NCBI GenBank assembly: GCA_022925895.1
Contig: JAKSYS010000121.1
Span: 49,909-113,908 of the forward strand
Origin: Fragilaria crotonensis
Taxonomy: Eukaryota; Bacillariophyta; Fragilariophyceae; Fragilariales; Fragilariaceae
Direction: 5' to 3'
DNA: 64,000 bases
This document shows, one piece after another, positions 33,049 to 44,765 of this stretch; the stretch's first letter is position 1, and every line of letters begins with the position of its first letter. A program made the translations under genes and the position numbers. The notes under the pieces were generated by a model that worked only from the letters and a program-made list of their open reading frames with translations, ran no database searches and was not told the DNA's origin.

Positions 33049-34293
33049 ATGACCACGAGTTGGATTATGAACGCTTCCACAGTGGATCAGGTGATGTCCT
33101 CCGATCAATCAGAAGATGATGTTGCCCTTCTTGGGAATGGCAGACCAGATGCTAATCAGATGTCTGATTTTGAAACTGAAGAGCTTGTGTCCGAGCCTTT
33201 AGCAGACTCGAACACTGCCCTAGAGACATTGACGTTCGGCGACGATTTCGAGCCAACGCCTATGAGAGCCGACTTATCCGAGACATCATCGTTATCAGAC
33301 CTGCTTGCAACTGACTTTTCACTGTACGAACCAACGCCAATTCGAACAGCAGCGCCTCCCCCTCCACAACCGCAAGCTCCAAACCGAACCATCATTGACA
33401 ATCAAGGCTTTCCAGTGATTCGCCCAGACACATCGATTCCGTCGATGGGGCTTCTCTCATCGGAACCTCAGCAGCAGCCACCATCTTTTTCCTTGGTTCA
33501 GAATAATAATCTCGAACTTCAGAAAGCGTTACTTCAGTTGCGTCAAGTTCAGCAAATGCAACAACGGCATCAACAACAACAGCAACAATTGGCTGGAATG
33601 AAGGGCATGCTCGAAAACCCTCCAATCCATTTGAATCAAGCCTTCGGCCAGCCGAGTCCTCAGCCTAACTTGTACCATATGCATCAACAATCAAACTTTG
33701 TCAACACAAAACAAGCATACAGCGAACCAATGCACCCGCAGCAACCGCATCCACCTTTACGCATAACGAGCGCTGCTCTTGGCGGAGGAATTTCTCCCCA
33801 ACAGCAACACTGTCCATCCAACACTGCAGGAACATCGGGAAATCTTCCTGAATACAGTCACGCCATGGAAAAGCTGTGCGAAACCATGAGGCGCAGTGCC
33901 ATGAGCCGCACCATGGTCAAGCAACTTTCCGGCCGAAGCCTGCCAAAGCAGGGATCGAGTCGCAGTTTACCTAAGCAAGCGTCGAGTCGGAAGGCCATGC
34001 TGCAAAAGCATTTGTTGACACGCAAACTATCTGGCCTGTCGGCATCGAGTGGTCTGGATACGGCGACGACGCAATCGTTGTCTCCCGTGCCCTCATTGGG
34101 ACATTTGACACCAACGCGTGTCCCCAGCAAACGATCGCTTGTGGGAAGCAAGCATCGAATTGCTAGAGATACACTTGCAGGGAATGGGAGTTTGACTGCA
34201 TTGCAGATGGATACTGCCAATGCAAGTTGGTGGTTGAGTGATGCGGACTCAGTGTGCTCGGGTGATACCAAGTTTTCTGGCAAGACAGTTTAG
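33049..34293 (+). CDS. Gln-rich hypothetical protein with SR-like repeat block
   Basis: An intact frame of 414 residues from the ATG at 33049. The N-terminal 110 residues are acidic (FETEELVSEP and similar). A Pro run and a Gln-rich stretch follow (about residues 105-185, with LQLRQVQQMQQRHQQQQQQL). Near residue 280 comes a conserved-looking block EKLCETMRRSAMSRTMVKQL, followed by short repeats of the type GRSLPKQGSSRSLPKQASSR. I have seen this LCE(S/T)MRRSAMSR block in other uncharacterised diatom proteins. Composition suggests a nuclear, disordered regulatory protein, for example a cofactor; no DNA-binding domain is visible. Confidence 0.65.
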   Translation: MTTSWIMNASTVDQVMSSDQSEDDVALLGNGRPDANQMSDFETEELVSEPLADSNTALETLTFGDDFEPTPMRADLSETSSLSDLLATDFSLYEPTPIRTAAPPPPQPQAPNRTIIDNQGFPVIRPDTSIPSMGLLSSEPQQQPPSFSLVQNNNLELQKALLQLRQVQQMQQRHQQQQQQLAGMKGMLENPPIHLNQAFGQPSPQPNLYHMHQQSNFVNTKQAYSEPMHPQQPHPPLRITSAALGGGISPQQQHCPSNTAGTSGNLPEYSHAMEKLCETMRRSAMSRTMVKQLSGRSLPKQGSSRSLPKQASSRKAMLQKHLLTRKLSGLSASSGLDTATTQSLSPVPSLGHLTPTRVPSKRSLVGSKHRIARDTLAGNGSLTALQMDTANASWWLSDADSVCSGDTKFSGKTV

Positions 34294-34497
34294 AGGGAAG
34301 GGGGAGCGATTACAACCGGACGTGCTCGCGCGATTCTAAAGTGCGCCGAATGCATCAGTTTTAAGTTTAAGAGCAGGGAACGTTAATATGCTACATAACG
34401 AACCCGTTTCACAATCGAACACAGAGGTCGTTGCTTACAAATGAAAGATGTCTTAAAGTTTTATATCAGGACTTCATGATGGATTCATGACTCATTT

Positions 34498-37400
34498 TTA
34501 TGGTGAGTGTTTCGTTTCTTCCCCGTGTTTTTTAACCTTTGAAGATGTCATAACAGTCAAATGTCGTTCTTTGGTGGACCTCGTCAACATCATGGTAGTA
34601 ATCTGGGAGACTAGCATCCCTGTGACATCAACGCCATCAATCGCCACTAGCTTGTCGCCTGCCGAAAGCACTCCCTTCAAGGAGCTTGAGTTCTTCACTT
34701 CCGCGACGACGGTTCCCATCCCGTCGCGTCGGTTGGCCAGGATTATGCCAAGCTTGCCGGGCGGGACTGTTACAACCACACGATTCTTTGTTCTAGCTGA
34801 TCGCAGCTGAGGAGAAGCAGCAGAATGATCCTCGCCCCCATTTGCTCTGATCGCCGTAGACGACGGCATTTCCCTCGCGGCAGCTCGAGTCCGGGTCACC
34901 TCTGTCCTTAGAACATCCAATTGCTTCTCCAATCGCTCAATGTCATGAGCCAACGTGCGAGGGGAGACAATCGCTGCGTCGCTCTTTTCTTCTGAAATGG
35001 CGAAGCTCCGTCGGTGGCTCGTGCTCCCGCTGTTGCCACTGCCGATGCTGTTGTCAGCACGCATAAGCCTGCGCTTTCTCGCCGACTTCCGACCTTCGCT
35101 GCTATCACGTGATCGACCAGATCTCCCACCTAAAGATTCCATGTCGGCAGACGCCGAGAGTGGGCCTAGCGTTCTTTCGATGGCACCAAATAAAAACAAA
35201 TTGCTTTCCTCGCTTCCCGACGATTGTCCACTAGGGAGACAGGAGCCTCATTTCTGCCAATTTTGGACTGGATCAGTGTCATCGGCGTCGGTGATCTAAA
35301 CGGATGATTAGTAGATGTGATCGATCTTCGCACAACTGCTGGAGACTGGAGACCGTCGTGAACGGATGCGTGAGGGGTTGTTTGTGCACCATCCTCTGAA
35401 GGCGGCGTTGGATCTGTCGGCGTGTCTGGATACAACAAAGCCCCGCTTAATAAAGCAGCAGTGCCAAGGCGGTTGTCGGCCACGGAAGCTCCACGTGGCA
35501 ATGGAAGTGGCGAGCCTTTCGCTTTGTCGTCGTCGCTACTAGATGTCTCCTTCTCGACCAATGCACCCAAGTAGCGGGACCTATATGCAGGACTAGCGCT
35601 AACCGCGTGCTGTTCACTTGCTGTTGGTTGGAATGCATTTGGTGATAGTGGCTCTTTCGAAGACCCACTACCAACACTTCGTGTGGATTTCCTCTCCGCC
35701 AATTTGTCCCGAATGAACGCGCTTAAAGTCTCGCTAGGCCGCTTCCGACGCTCAGGCAGCAGCGATCCATCACTGTTGACATCATCTGACACAATGCTGT
35801 TGCTCCGTAGCGGAGCCTTGTTCGCTATGATCTCCGTTATCGACGATCGTGTACTATGAGACGCCAAATCACTGTCATCCCCGAAGATGGTTTCAAAGTC
35901 GATCTTTCGCCTGTCCTTCGATAACGCGGCTCTCCCAACCGTGTTCTCTCGGTCGCCAACGACGACAACGTTGCTTGCGTCCAGGCGGAGAAGATCCAGT
36001 GGCGAGTCGAGATCCATGCCTGAAATCATGTTATCAGCGGTCGAAGAATTCTCCTCTGAATCAGAATACGAGCCACCTAACTCCTCCGTAACCATGTCTT
36101 CGATCCTGTCTGCGACGGGGCTACTTGGCGCCATGGCTCCCAGCATCCCCTCGTCGTCTCCGAAGAAGAGGTCGTCTCCAAAGTCAGTTGCAAAATCAAG
36201 ACTTTTCGAATCCGCAGTATCGCTAGGGCTGCGATCTGGTCCTGCAAAGAAACTTGCTTGCAGACTCGAAAACCCAAGAAGACTTGGCGATTCGACAAGG
36301 CCCTGTCTGACGGGAGAGCTCTTGATGCTTCGATCAGGATTGGAAACTGGCTTTCGGCTTGCGTGACTGGTACTTCGAGTGGCGTCATGAATATGATAGG
36401 CTGGCAAAATCCTGCTTGAGGACGTGTATACCGAATCGTCAAACGAAGTGTTGATTTCCACAACTCTCTTTTTTCTTTGGCGGCTTGCGACCCGCTGTGT
36501 GCTCGCCCAGCGTTGTATTGGCAAGAGATCGATTGTCATCGTTAAGTTGAACCACCTTGGGGAAGAAAGGTTTTTGCTTACCATTCGACGGCGGCGCCCC
36601 CCGTTTTCCCTTGTTTAGCAGCGGCAGGGGCTCGTTGCTTCTTGGATTTGCACCCGCAGCAGATGAAGCGGATTGCAAAGCAACAAAAGACTACTCCAGC
36701 AAGTGATCCCAACGCAATGGCAGATATGACGAGTGGAGTGAAAATCTCGTCGCTTGTTTCGCTTCGCATCACTTGCGTTGCAGGTCGATTCGAAGGAGCG
36801 TAGATCCTGTTGTGGGAGGGTTCATCGGTAGGAGTGGAAGACAAGTTGTGTGAAGGATGACTCGAATCTAACGTCGACGGACGCCAAGATGGACCTACGT
36901 CATTCTGACCGGTTGGGCTCGAGGATTCCGAAAGAGAGGGTGTTCCTGATGTAACATGTGGCATTGGTGTAGTCGGATTTGATGAAGGAATTTCAGTTGG
37001 GCTTCCAGACGTCACATACACATTATTCTCTGAAGGCACTTGAGTTGTCGGAGGAAAGGATGACGGCATCACGGTCAGGAACGACGGGCTCCTAGTTGGT
37101 GGGTTGGAAGCGAAGGTTGCTGCGGTAAGGACACTGACATCTTGCAAATCATCATAAAAATCGTTGCCAAATTTCAAGAGATTCAGGAACGTTGCTCCTC
37201 CATCACCAACACTATTGAAGCCGGTTTCAATCAATGGCGCCAATATACTCAAGTCAGTCAATGATGCAAGGACAGATTGCCTCAATGCCAATTGCATTGT
37301 GTACAAACCTTGCACACCGGCGGAGATCCGTTGAGTTGCCAAGATCTCGCAGTCTCTGGTTGTATCGTCAGTTCGAACAACGACCCCCTGTTCAATTGCG

Positions 37401-37778
37401 GCCAATCTGACTTGGCTTCCGCCGGCCTGGCAGGTTTGTAACGAGGATGAGATCATGATTGTCGAGTGGCATGGAATGGTCGTCACAATGTCAGCATCCT
37501 TACTGTACGCTACATACCTGTGCATGAACGGCTTCACACAACGTTGCGACCACTTCATCGCCCGAAACTCTGGACTCGAGACTATCAGCTATGGCATTGT
37601 TCACGTAGGCAAGAGTCAGAAACAGATGAATTGAGGAGACTTGAGTTGGGTTTTCCTGCAAATCGCGAAACCTTGGAGCACGAAGATAGGCGGCGTCGCT
37701 GTGAGACAGTTGTTGTAAGCTAACTACCCACCCCAGGCTTAGAACTGAGACACGTCCAAACCATGCCATGGCTTTCAT
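34498..37778 (-). CDS. Single-pass membrane protein with Ser/Thr/Pro-rich ectodomain and C-terminal cytosolic PDZ domain
   Basis: Several frames that look separate join into one gene once single-base indels are allowed (near 37520, 36610, 36475 and 35210). The order is: signal peptide from the ATG at 37778 (AMAWFGRVSVLSLGWVVSL); an ectodomain of about 290 residues with Cys and a Ser/Thr/Pro mucin-like part; one transmembrane helix (VISAIALGSLAGVVFCCFAI) followed by Cys and a Lys-rich stop-transfer segment; a long polar, phosphosite-rich cytosolic region of about 600 residues; and a C-terminal PDZ domain at 34540-34790. The PDZ core reads PPGKLGIILANRRDGMGTVV, then AGDKLVAIDGVDV. PDZ domains bind C-terminal peptides and organise signalling at membranes. 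Alternatively this could be two adjacent genes split near 36580, where a stop codon in one frame coincides with a GTAAG donor-like word. Confidence 0.6.
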
Positions 37779-38590
37779 GGCGGTTCAAATGTGTCTGATA
37801 TGCTCGTAAAGTTATGTTGTGAGGATGAATGGAAAGTATCTCAAAAGTCATGATTGGCTCTAGAATTGGAACTTGCTAGCATACTTCTATGCCAATAGAG
37901 CTGACCACGGTGTGGTTGCCTCCGAAAATGTGAGTTGTATATTTCTAAACGGGCGTGACTTCTCCGCGCCCTCCAAAAACCAGAAGGCACAAGGAGCAAG
38001 GGGAGCAATGCCGACTGCCTACTGCCTACTATGCAGAGCTACTTGTTGCTAGTAGCACATGAGTCTACTTACTGGAGTACTGTACAAGTAGTACAGTACC
38101 AGGTACTCGAAAGCATACTACTTGTACTCCGGAGTATGCATACGACGTATACGTTGTCGGTACCTGTAATGTATTACTGTAGTACTTACTCTGTATTCTG
38201 TTGCATATGTTCATTGTTCATGTAGAGTGTTCACAGTTCACAGTTGTGAGTTCGTATGATAATGCACATGATGCACACTCCGAGTACGATACTCAGTACA
38301 AGTACTACTACCTCCAGTAGTAGTAGGAGTGTGTCGCTACTCTACCGTAGTAACGGCCATGCTCGTGTATGCAGTGTAACTGGTACTCGCTAGACAGTAC
38401 AAGTAGGCAATTCTGTGAAGCAGTATGAACAGTACATGCACTCTACGGCAGTTCGGGTGTCCAGTAAAACGAGTCGACACTCGACACTCGACACTCAAAG
38501 ACTCAAAACTCGACCCTATGAGACTGTAGACTGTAGACAACCGGTAAAAGCCACGACAGTCAGGACAAAGTTTGACGACGCTTGGTGACG
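37779..38590. other. Divergent intergenic region, GTAC-rich
   Basis: Separates the divergent membrane-PDZ and nucleoporin genes and must contain both promoters. Very rich in GTAC words between 38020 and 38400. No gene recognised. Confidence 0.45.
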
Positions 38591-41283
38591 ATGGCGGAAG
38601 ACGACGCCTCCAAGGCATACGCGGCTGTGTCGGCCAAGCTAGACTCATGGACATCGCCCAAGGTGGGGAAAATGTCGTCCAACTGGAGAACATATGAAGA
38701 TGACGCGGTCGAGTGGATGGAAACCACCATGGCTCAAAACATCTCCCTGACCCCTCAAAAGCGACCTGCTAATGACGCCGTTTCTCCTACCAGTACACCG
38801 GTGACGAGTAATTCTGCAAAGAAACCAGACCGCAGCATTTCTCCACTAAACTTGTTGGATGTTCCCATTTTCCCTCCAGCAGCCAAGTTTTCTAACGATG
38901 AATATCGCATGTATCACGACGCACTCGCGAGGTATGTCCGTTGCAAGAAATCCATGCAGTACCGTATGGACGTTTCTGCGAGCGCAGACGATAATGAAAT
39001 GGCTCTTGACTGCGATTTCCTTCAATCACTTGCTACGGATAGCAAGCTGTGGTCTTTACTAGCCAAGCTTCGTAATCTCGGCATGGACTCGCTTTGGATG
39101 GACGATTCGTCTGTGGCCAAACGTCAGCAACAAATCGCTTTGTTGGATGCGCTCGCGCGACTGTCTAAATCCACTGGCACTACTCATGCCCAACTCATCT
39201 ACAATTTGTATGGAGAAACGTCGACACTCCTTATGCAGCGTCGCAAGGCGCTGGTGGAATGGCTTCAAGGCCTAGCTGCTGAAGATGAGGTCGAATTGCC
39301 CAGTCCGCAGTCCGAAATGTGGCCTGACAGTACCAAGGCCCTCCAATACAACATGCAGCGACCTGGCAAAGTTGATACTCTCCATCCAGATGCTCCTTTG
39401 TTGATCTCGGAAAGCGGAGAACCCTTATTCGGAAAAGACCTCGCTTCTGACGCAGACCTCGTCAATGCCTGTCTACATTACATTCTTTCTGGTCGTCTTG
39501 ACAAGGCCGTGGAGTTATGTAAGGAACAAGGACAGCCGTGGCGTGCTGCAATCTGGCAAGGCGGTCGTCCGTTCGAAATCGTTACCTCGGCCAAGGACGA
39601 AACTCGATCCGTTGTGCATGCCACTGGGGGTAATCCGGAGCGCATTCTCTGGAAATCTCAATGTCGCAAGCTAGCGAAGAAGACTTGGGGTGCGGAGTCT
39701 GCAATTTACGCCATTCTCGCTGACGATGTCCAAACCGCTTTGGCAAGCGCGAGTCTAAGATCTTGGGAAAGGGGTCTCCTAGTGTGCTTGACTAGTTTAC
39801 TTGGACGCACTGAAGACGAATTATTGCACCGGTACAACGGAAATCTGCGCAAGGCCGGTGTAGTCTTTCCTGGGAGTTACTATGAAGAAGAAGAGATGGA
39901 GCATATGTTGGCAACATCCAATGTAGCAGCATTTAACGAGTACACGATATTTGACGCATTGGAGGCGTCGCCTTTCAAGGACTTGCGAGCTGCGACACTT
40001 AGTCAGAAATTGATGGTTGCGTTCATCAGAGGAAGGCTTGCTGTGCAGGAGGTCTTGACTAGCACTCTGTTCCAGGAAAGTGACAAATCGCTCCGTATGA
40101 TGACGCATCTTCTCATTTATTTGGACTCCTTGCCGATAGTACGTATGGATGTTCAGGGCCTTTCTCAAATCAAGGACCATGTTGTACTTGAATACATGCG
40201 TCGATTGGCGAAAGATCCCGATTTGTCCCAGCACATTACCTTGTACGCTTCCATGTTGCCGACATCGACGTTATTGTCTGAACTGCCTGCTCTTTTAACC
40301 AACATTCAAGTTCCCGAAGAGCGTTGCCTTGTATGGAAACAAATGAACGACTTCTTCGACCCAGGCGTCGACGTCAATATTTTGCAAAGAGTCGTCCGTC
40401 TCATCCTGTCAGATGTTCATTCCTCCGACGTTCAAAAATGTCAATCAATTGGTTGGCTGTGTTTTACTACCGATCACTATGGACCAGCCTTGGTTTGCGC
40501 CAATGAACTCGTTCGACAACTCTTGCTGTCTGATAAGACGCACATCGCGTCTCAATTCTTGTGGGATTACTTTCCTACAATTGTACAAGAAGACAGCTAT
40601 GATCAATTCATGTCAGCCAAACGTGAGCACAGTGCTCTTTTGGCCTACCTTGAAGCAAACGCCGCCTTCGATAATTGGAAGGAATGTATGATAGCTGTTG
40701 CGGCCGAGTCGACTCCATGCACCTTGAACCACATCGCGCTTAGTGAGCAAGAGAAGGTAATCGCTTATCAAATGGAGAAACGACGATTGATTGACGAAAA
40801 GCGAGAGGCGGCCAACAGGATGATTGACGCTGCCAACACTGCCCAATCTAAGCTTGATGACGTCTTGACGTTTGAAGGTGGATGGCTCCAAGAATATGAT
40901 GACGACGACGACGAAGTTGACAGCTCGGACGATGAGAAGCGACAGTTGGAACTCGAGGCGCTGCAAGCTCGCCTCATTCCGCAGGTTGTCTTCCTAGCTC
41001 ACAATGTGTTCTCGGAGACAGCGACATGGATGCAGACGATGTTGGAGGATGGGGTTCCGTTGTGGGCAAGGACGCCAAGGAGGTCCTCAGCGCCCTTGAC
41101 AAAGTGGAGGATTTGTCACCGTTCGCTCCACTTTACTGGCTCACGCATGCGCATGATCTTGCGAACAAAGTTGCATCGGAAGAGCACGGAATCTACGATG
41201 CCTTCGGTGAGACAGATCTCAAGCACTTCCTTGAGTTGATGGTGGACATAAAAATCAGGGTGTTGGAAGTTACCGCTCCATGA
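38591..41283 (+). CDS. NUP107: Nup107/Nup84-like nucleoporin
   Basis: An alpha-helical scaffold protein of about 897 residues, the usual size for Nup107. It is part of the Y-shaped complex that builds the outer rings of the nuclear pore. The ATG at 38591 (MAEDDASKAYAAVSAKLDSW) starts a 100-residue polar region. The helical ACE-type domain follows. The most diagnostic block is LDKAVELCKEQGQPWRAAIWQGG (only partly quoted: AVELCKEQGQPWRAA) near residue 310, matching the A-E-C-G-WRA box of Nup84/Nup107. The C-terminal part contains an acidic break (YDDDDDEVDSSDD). A single G is missing from a GGGG run at about 41050. With it restored the frame joins the conserved tail (FAPLYWLTHAHDLANKV) and stops at 41281-41283. 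The next gene is convergent, only 94 bp away. Confidence 0.75.
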
Positions 41284-41377
41284 GTTGACCAGGGTTCTTT
41301 CTCACCTCGTCAGGCGAGGCTCATCATTATATAGCGCTGTATGGAACTATGATGGTAGTTACATTATACAGTTTAGT

Positions 41378-42808
41378 CTATGCCGGTTGACCCTTGCATT
41401 CAGCGACAAACTCGTCAATCGTCTTGATCATCGCAGCCTCATCAAAGTCCGCAGTGAAAACACAGTTACCAAGAGCCCTTTTAGCAAGATAAGTCGCAGC
41501 TGGCCATTTGCAACCTTCTTATCGACGCTCATAAGCTTCAAGAACAGTTCTCTGTCCATGGGTGAATCGACAGGTAACTCTAACGGAAGTTTTGCGCGTT
41601 CCAGAATCTGGTAGATTCGCTTGAGCAAGTCGTTGTCGATCCACCCCATCTCTGCACTCATGGTAGCGGCCATAGCAGTACCAATTGCCACGGCTTCTCC
41701 ATGTAACCAAGTTCCATACCCTGAACCGTTCTCAATAGCATGGCCAAATGTATGGCCCAAGTTGAGCGTGGCGCGAACATCGGCCTCCTTCTCATCAGCC
41801 TTTACTACTGCCGCCTTGTTTTCACACGAGCGCTTAATCGCGAATCTCAAGGCGGCCGGGTCCCGCGACAGAACCTTGGGCATGTTCTCTTCTTGCCACT
41901 CAAAGAATTCCGAATCACGAATAAGACCATACTTGATTATTTCGGAGATTCCAGATTGTAATTCACGGTCTGGTAAGGTTTCTAGAGTCTCCGTATCGAT
42001 AAAAACACATTGAGGCTGATGAAATGCTCCTATCATGTTTTTTCCCAAAGGATGATTGACACCCGTCTTTCCTCCGACGGATGAGTCCACCATTGCCATT
42101 ACTGTCGTTGGAATCTGCAAGGAAGCACCGGCAAATAAATTCAACGTTAGAATGTGTACGACGAAAGAGATGGTAGGACTCTGCCAGACTTTGTCTCACC
42201 TGAATAAAGTTGACTCCGCGTTGGTAGATTGCAGCTGCAAAACCCACCATATCACCAATGACGCCTCCACCGAGAGCAACAAATGTTGCCTTTCGATCCA
42301 AGGCGCATTCGAGGGCCTTGTCAAGAATGAGTGAGAGCACTTCCATGGACTTGTTTTCTTCTCCGTCAGGCAGAACCAAGGTCTCCACATTCAACGTCCC
42401 GCCATGTCGAAGTAATGCCTCATATTTTCTAAATACAAGGGAGATATTCGATCATTCGTGATCAGTAATACTTTGGTGCCCTTCACGTGGGATTGCAAGA
42501 GTTTGGAGGCTGTTCGTGCGATTTTTCGGAAGTCGAATCGAGCGGAAGAAAAGTGAATGAAGGTACTCGAATTGAAAGATGCAGTTTCTCATGATAGACT
42601 CACCTTCTTCATCCGAAAATCCAGCCCCAATGTAGATAGGATAATCGCGTCCATCGCTGAGGTCAACCTTGACGGTATCGTAGTCGGTGGCAGCAGAAGT
42701 GCTGCTAAGTGGAAAGAGTTGATGACGACTGCGAGATGATGCGGGAATGAACGCTTGGGATGTCAAACTAAACAAGGCAGCTGCTAACAGGAAAAACTTT
42801 GACATCAT
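41378..42808 (-). CDS. 3-dehydroquinate synthase, plastid-targeted, three exons
   Basis: Catalyses step two of the shikimate pathway, DAHP to 3-dehydroquinate, using NAD+ and a divalent metal. Motifs visible: [19 protein letters not shown], then [11 protein letters not shown], then [28 protein letters not shown] and HGEAVAIG, which include the metal-binding His and Glu residues. The first exon (42604-42808) begins [20 protein letters not shown], a signal peptide ending in an ASAF-like motif, so the product enters the plastid. Intron 2 (42115-42199, GTGAGA to CAG) is clear. Intron 1 has a good donor at 42603 but its acceptor, near 42540, shows no clean AG. One A is missing near 42433 and one G from a GGG run near 41475. 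With these corrected the protein ends at 41378. It is a separate monofunctional enzyme, unlike the fungal AROM fusion. Confidence 0.92.
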
Positions 42809-43594
42809 TCTCTAGGTTATGCGGAAGAGAATAAAAGCTGAATGGGGGTGAAGGTATGGCTCGTAAGTCAGAATTTGAATGGTTTGTTGGGATGTGGAGT
42901 GCAGTTTTGAGTTGTGGTGTTGTGTGGATTACGCCATCGATTTTGCAGGGTGGAGGTACGAGTACCGCGTACTTGTACCTGGTACTAGGATGCATACTAC
43001 CGGTAGTACTTGTACCTTCGAGGTCGAGGGTGACAAAAATGCTTGCCAACGACCATACCCATAACCCTGACATGTGAGAAAGACCCAGTACCTGGTTCCA
43101 ATGTTCCGCCAATTGCGAGCGATAGCTCGGAAAATCCGCAAAATCTCATGTCAAAGATCAACGATCACAACAATATCCCATGTCACAGTTTTACAGGTGG
43201 TCGTTCCGTCGTTCCCATACTCCATACTGGAGTACTGGTACCAGTATATTGAAATCATTGGAGCCATGCAACATGCAACATGCAAGCCTTTCGCAAATGC
43301 TGGAAGACCGCTGGTGTCGTACAGTAGCTAGTGTGCCGCATACACTCACTCACGACGGCGCTGTTAAGAATCGAGGACTATACTGCTTGATGGCAAGTTT
43401 AATAACTTGTCTACTACTTCAGTACTTGAATAGGTGGCATTGATCAGTGGCTCCACTAGCTTATGTAATGTAAGGAACTCTAACCATCGCACAAGGGCAT
43501 CAGCGTTCATTCCGATGACGCAAGTCGTCCCAACGAAAAATGCAGAAAATCAGTTATCTATTGTTTCGCATTCTATTCCCATATTATTTACTCA
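42809..43594. other. Intergenic spacer
   Basis: Presumed promoter of the dehydroquinate synthase gene and 3' end of the small plastid gene. GTAC words at 42960-43020 and 43080-43100. No gene recognised. Confidence 0.4.
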
Positions 43595-43997
43595 TCAGCA
43601 AGTGGAGGGGGAAAGGAAAAGGATGAGGGCGGCAATGGCTCCAAGACCAACAATAGGGAAGAAGAAGCCTCCGTTGTCATCGACCGATGCGGCGATCAAG
43701 TTAACATTGGCAGCGATGTTGCTCACAGCGACATCAGTAGCCTCAAGAGGGATCATCTTTGGGGCAGTAACCCGAGCGAAAGCAGGCGTGGCGACTGAAA
43801 AGAAGGGCAAAGAACGAAATAGTGAGAGATAGGTCACGGCAACAAGGATTCGACGTATGAAACGAGATTGTCCAATCCATCGTTTCTTTAGGCTTCAACA
43901 GGATATTGTTGATCAACTCACCCGCTTGGTTGGCTGGGACCACGAAGGCCTGAGTGGCAACAACGAAGATAGCGAAGAGAAGAGCGGTGCGGAACAT
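43595..43997 (-). CDS. Small plastid-targeted single-pass membrane protein, two exons
   Basis: Two exons (43922-43997 and 43595-43794) joined by a 127-bp GTGAGT-TTTCAG intron encode 91 residues. The N-terminus MFRTALLFAIFVVATQAFVV is a signal peptide with a TQ-AF cleavage motif of diatom plastid proteins. A second Ala-rich site (ATPAFARV) may be a further processing signal. The mature part is short: IAANVNLIAASVDDNGGFF, then one hydrophobic helix (FFPIVGLGAIAALILFL) and a short SPSTC tail. Size and topology resemble the low-molecular-weight subunits of photosystem II or cytochrome b6f. I cannot assign a specific subunit. The gene is intact. Confidence 0.7.
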
Positions 43998-44765
43998 GGT
44001 CAAATCTGCTTGTTTGGCAACTGTGGGATTTGGGACGCACTTCACGTACGTTTTCCGTCTACAGGCTACACGCTTTCAGTGTACGACCAGCAATAGAGCT
44101 TCCCTGATCTTTGTGTGTCAACTTCCGGGTAGTGTACGACTCAATCGACTATAATTTCTTGAACACGTCAGATGCAGTACAACAGTACATAAGCAGTAAA
44201 TTACCTTCAACCGGTATTGCTACATACAGTACTGGAGTCCCTTTACGAGGTAGTAGTAGTACTTGTACCACGAGAACCCAGTAGCACGCAGTACTTCACT
44301 GTTGTACCTTGTACTCCGAGCTCCGAGTACTGTATGTATCTATGCATACTCGACTACCTGGTACTACTACCATAGTTACAGTTTACAAGTCTGCCGGTAG
44401 TACTACATAGGTCTGTCCCCAGTACGCATATAATCCTCCTGCTGGGACAGAACATAATAAACTTACACCGGTATCATATGACATAAACTCCGAGTCTAGG
44501 AGTACTATACCGGTACAAGTATCATACTTGTAGTAGCTTGTAGTAGGGGTGCTTGGGGTGCTTGATTGCTCAGTACACCGTCCACTGTCCACAGGGAAAC
44601 TGTTATTAGTCGTCGGGGTACGCGTAAGTACTAAGTAGACCAGCAGTACCGGTACTAGTATGCATTAGATGCATACACATCATACTATGAGTACAGCAAT
44701 TTGTTATTCAACATTCTATGCATAGCTGGTGGGATACAGGTTGATTGGGTACCGGTACTCGTATA
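43998..44765. other. GTAC-rich intergenic spacer left of the Tc1/mariner element
   Basis: Dense GTAC, GGTAC and GTACC words between 44200 and 44700. No gene recognised. Confidence 0.4.

Noticed and set aside
34498-35199. PDZ protein as an independent gene starting at its own codon
   Set aside because: The frame has no ATG at its start and joins smoothly upstream after one base; treated as the C-terminus of a larger gene.
36439-36678. 79-codon frame as a separate small gene
   Set aside because: It is the middle part of the membrane-PDZ gene in a shifted frame, linking the TM segment to the cytosolic region.
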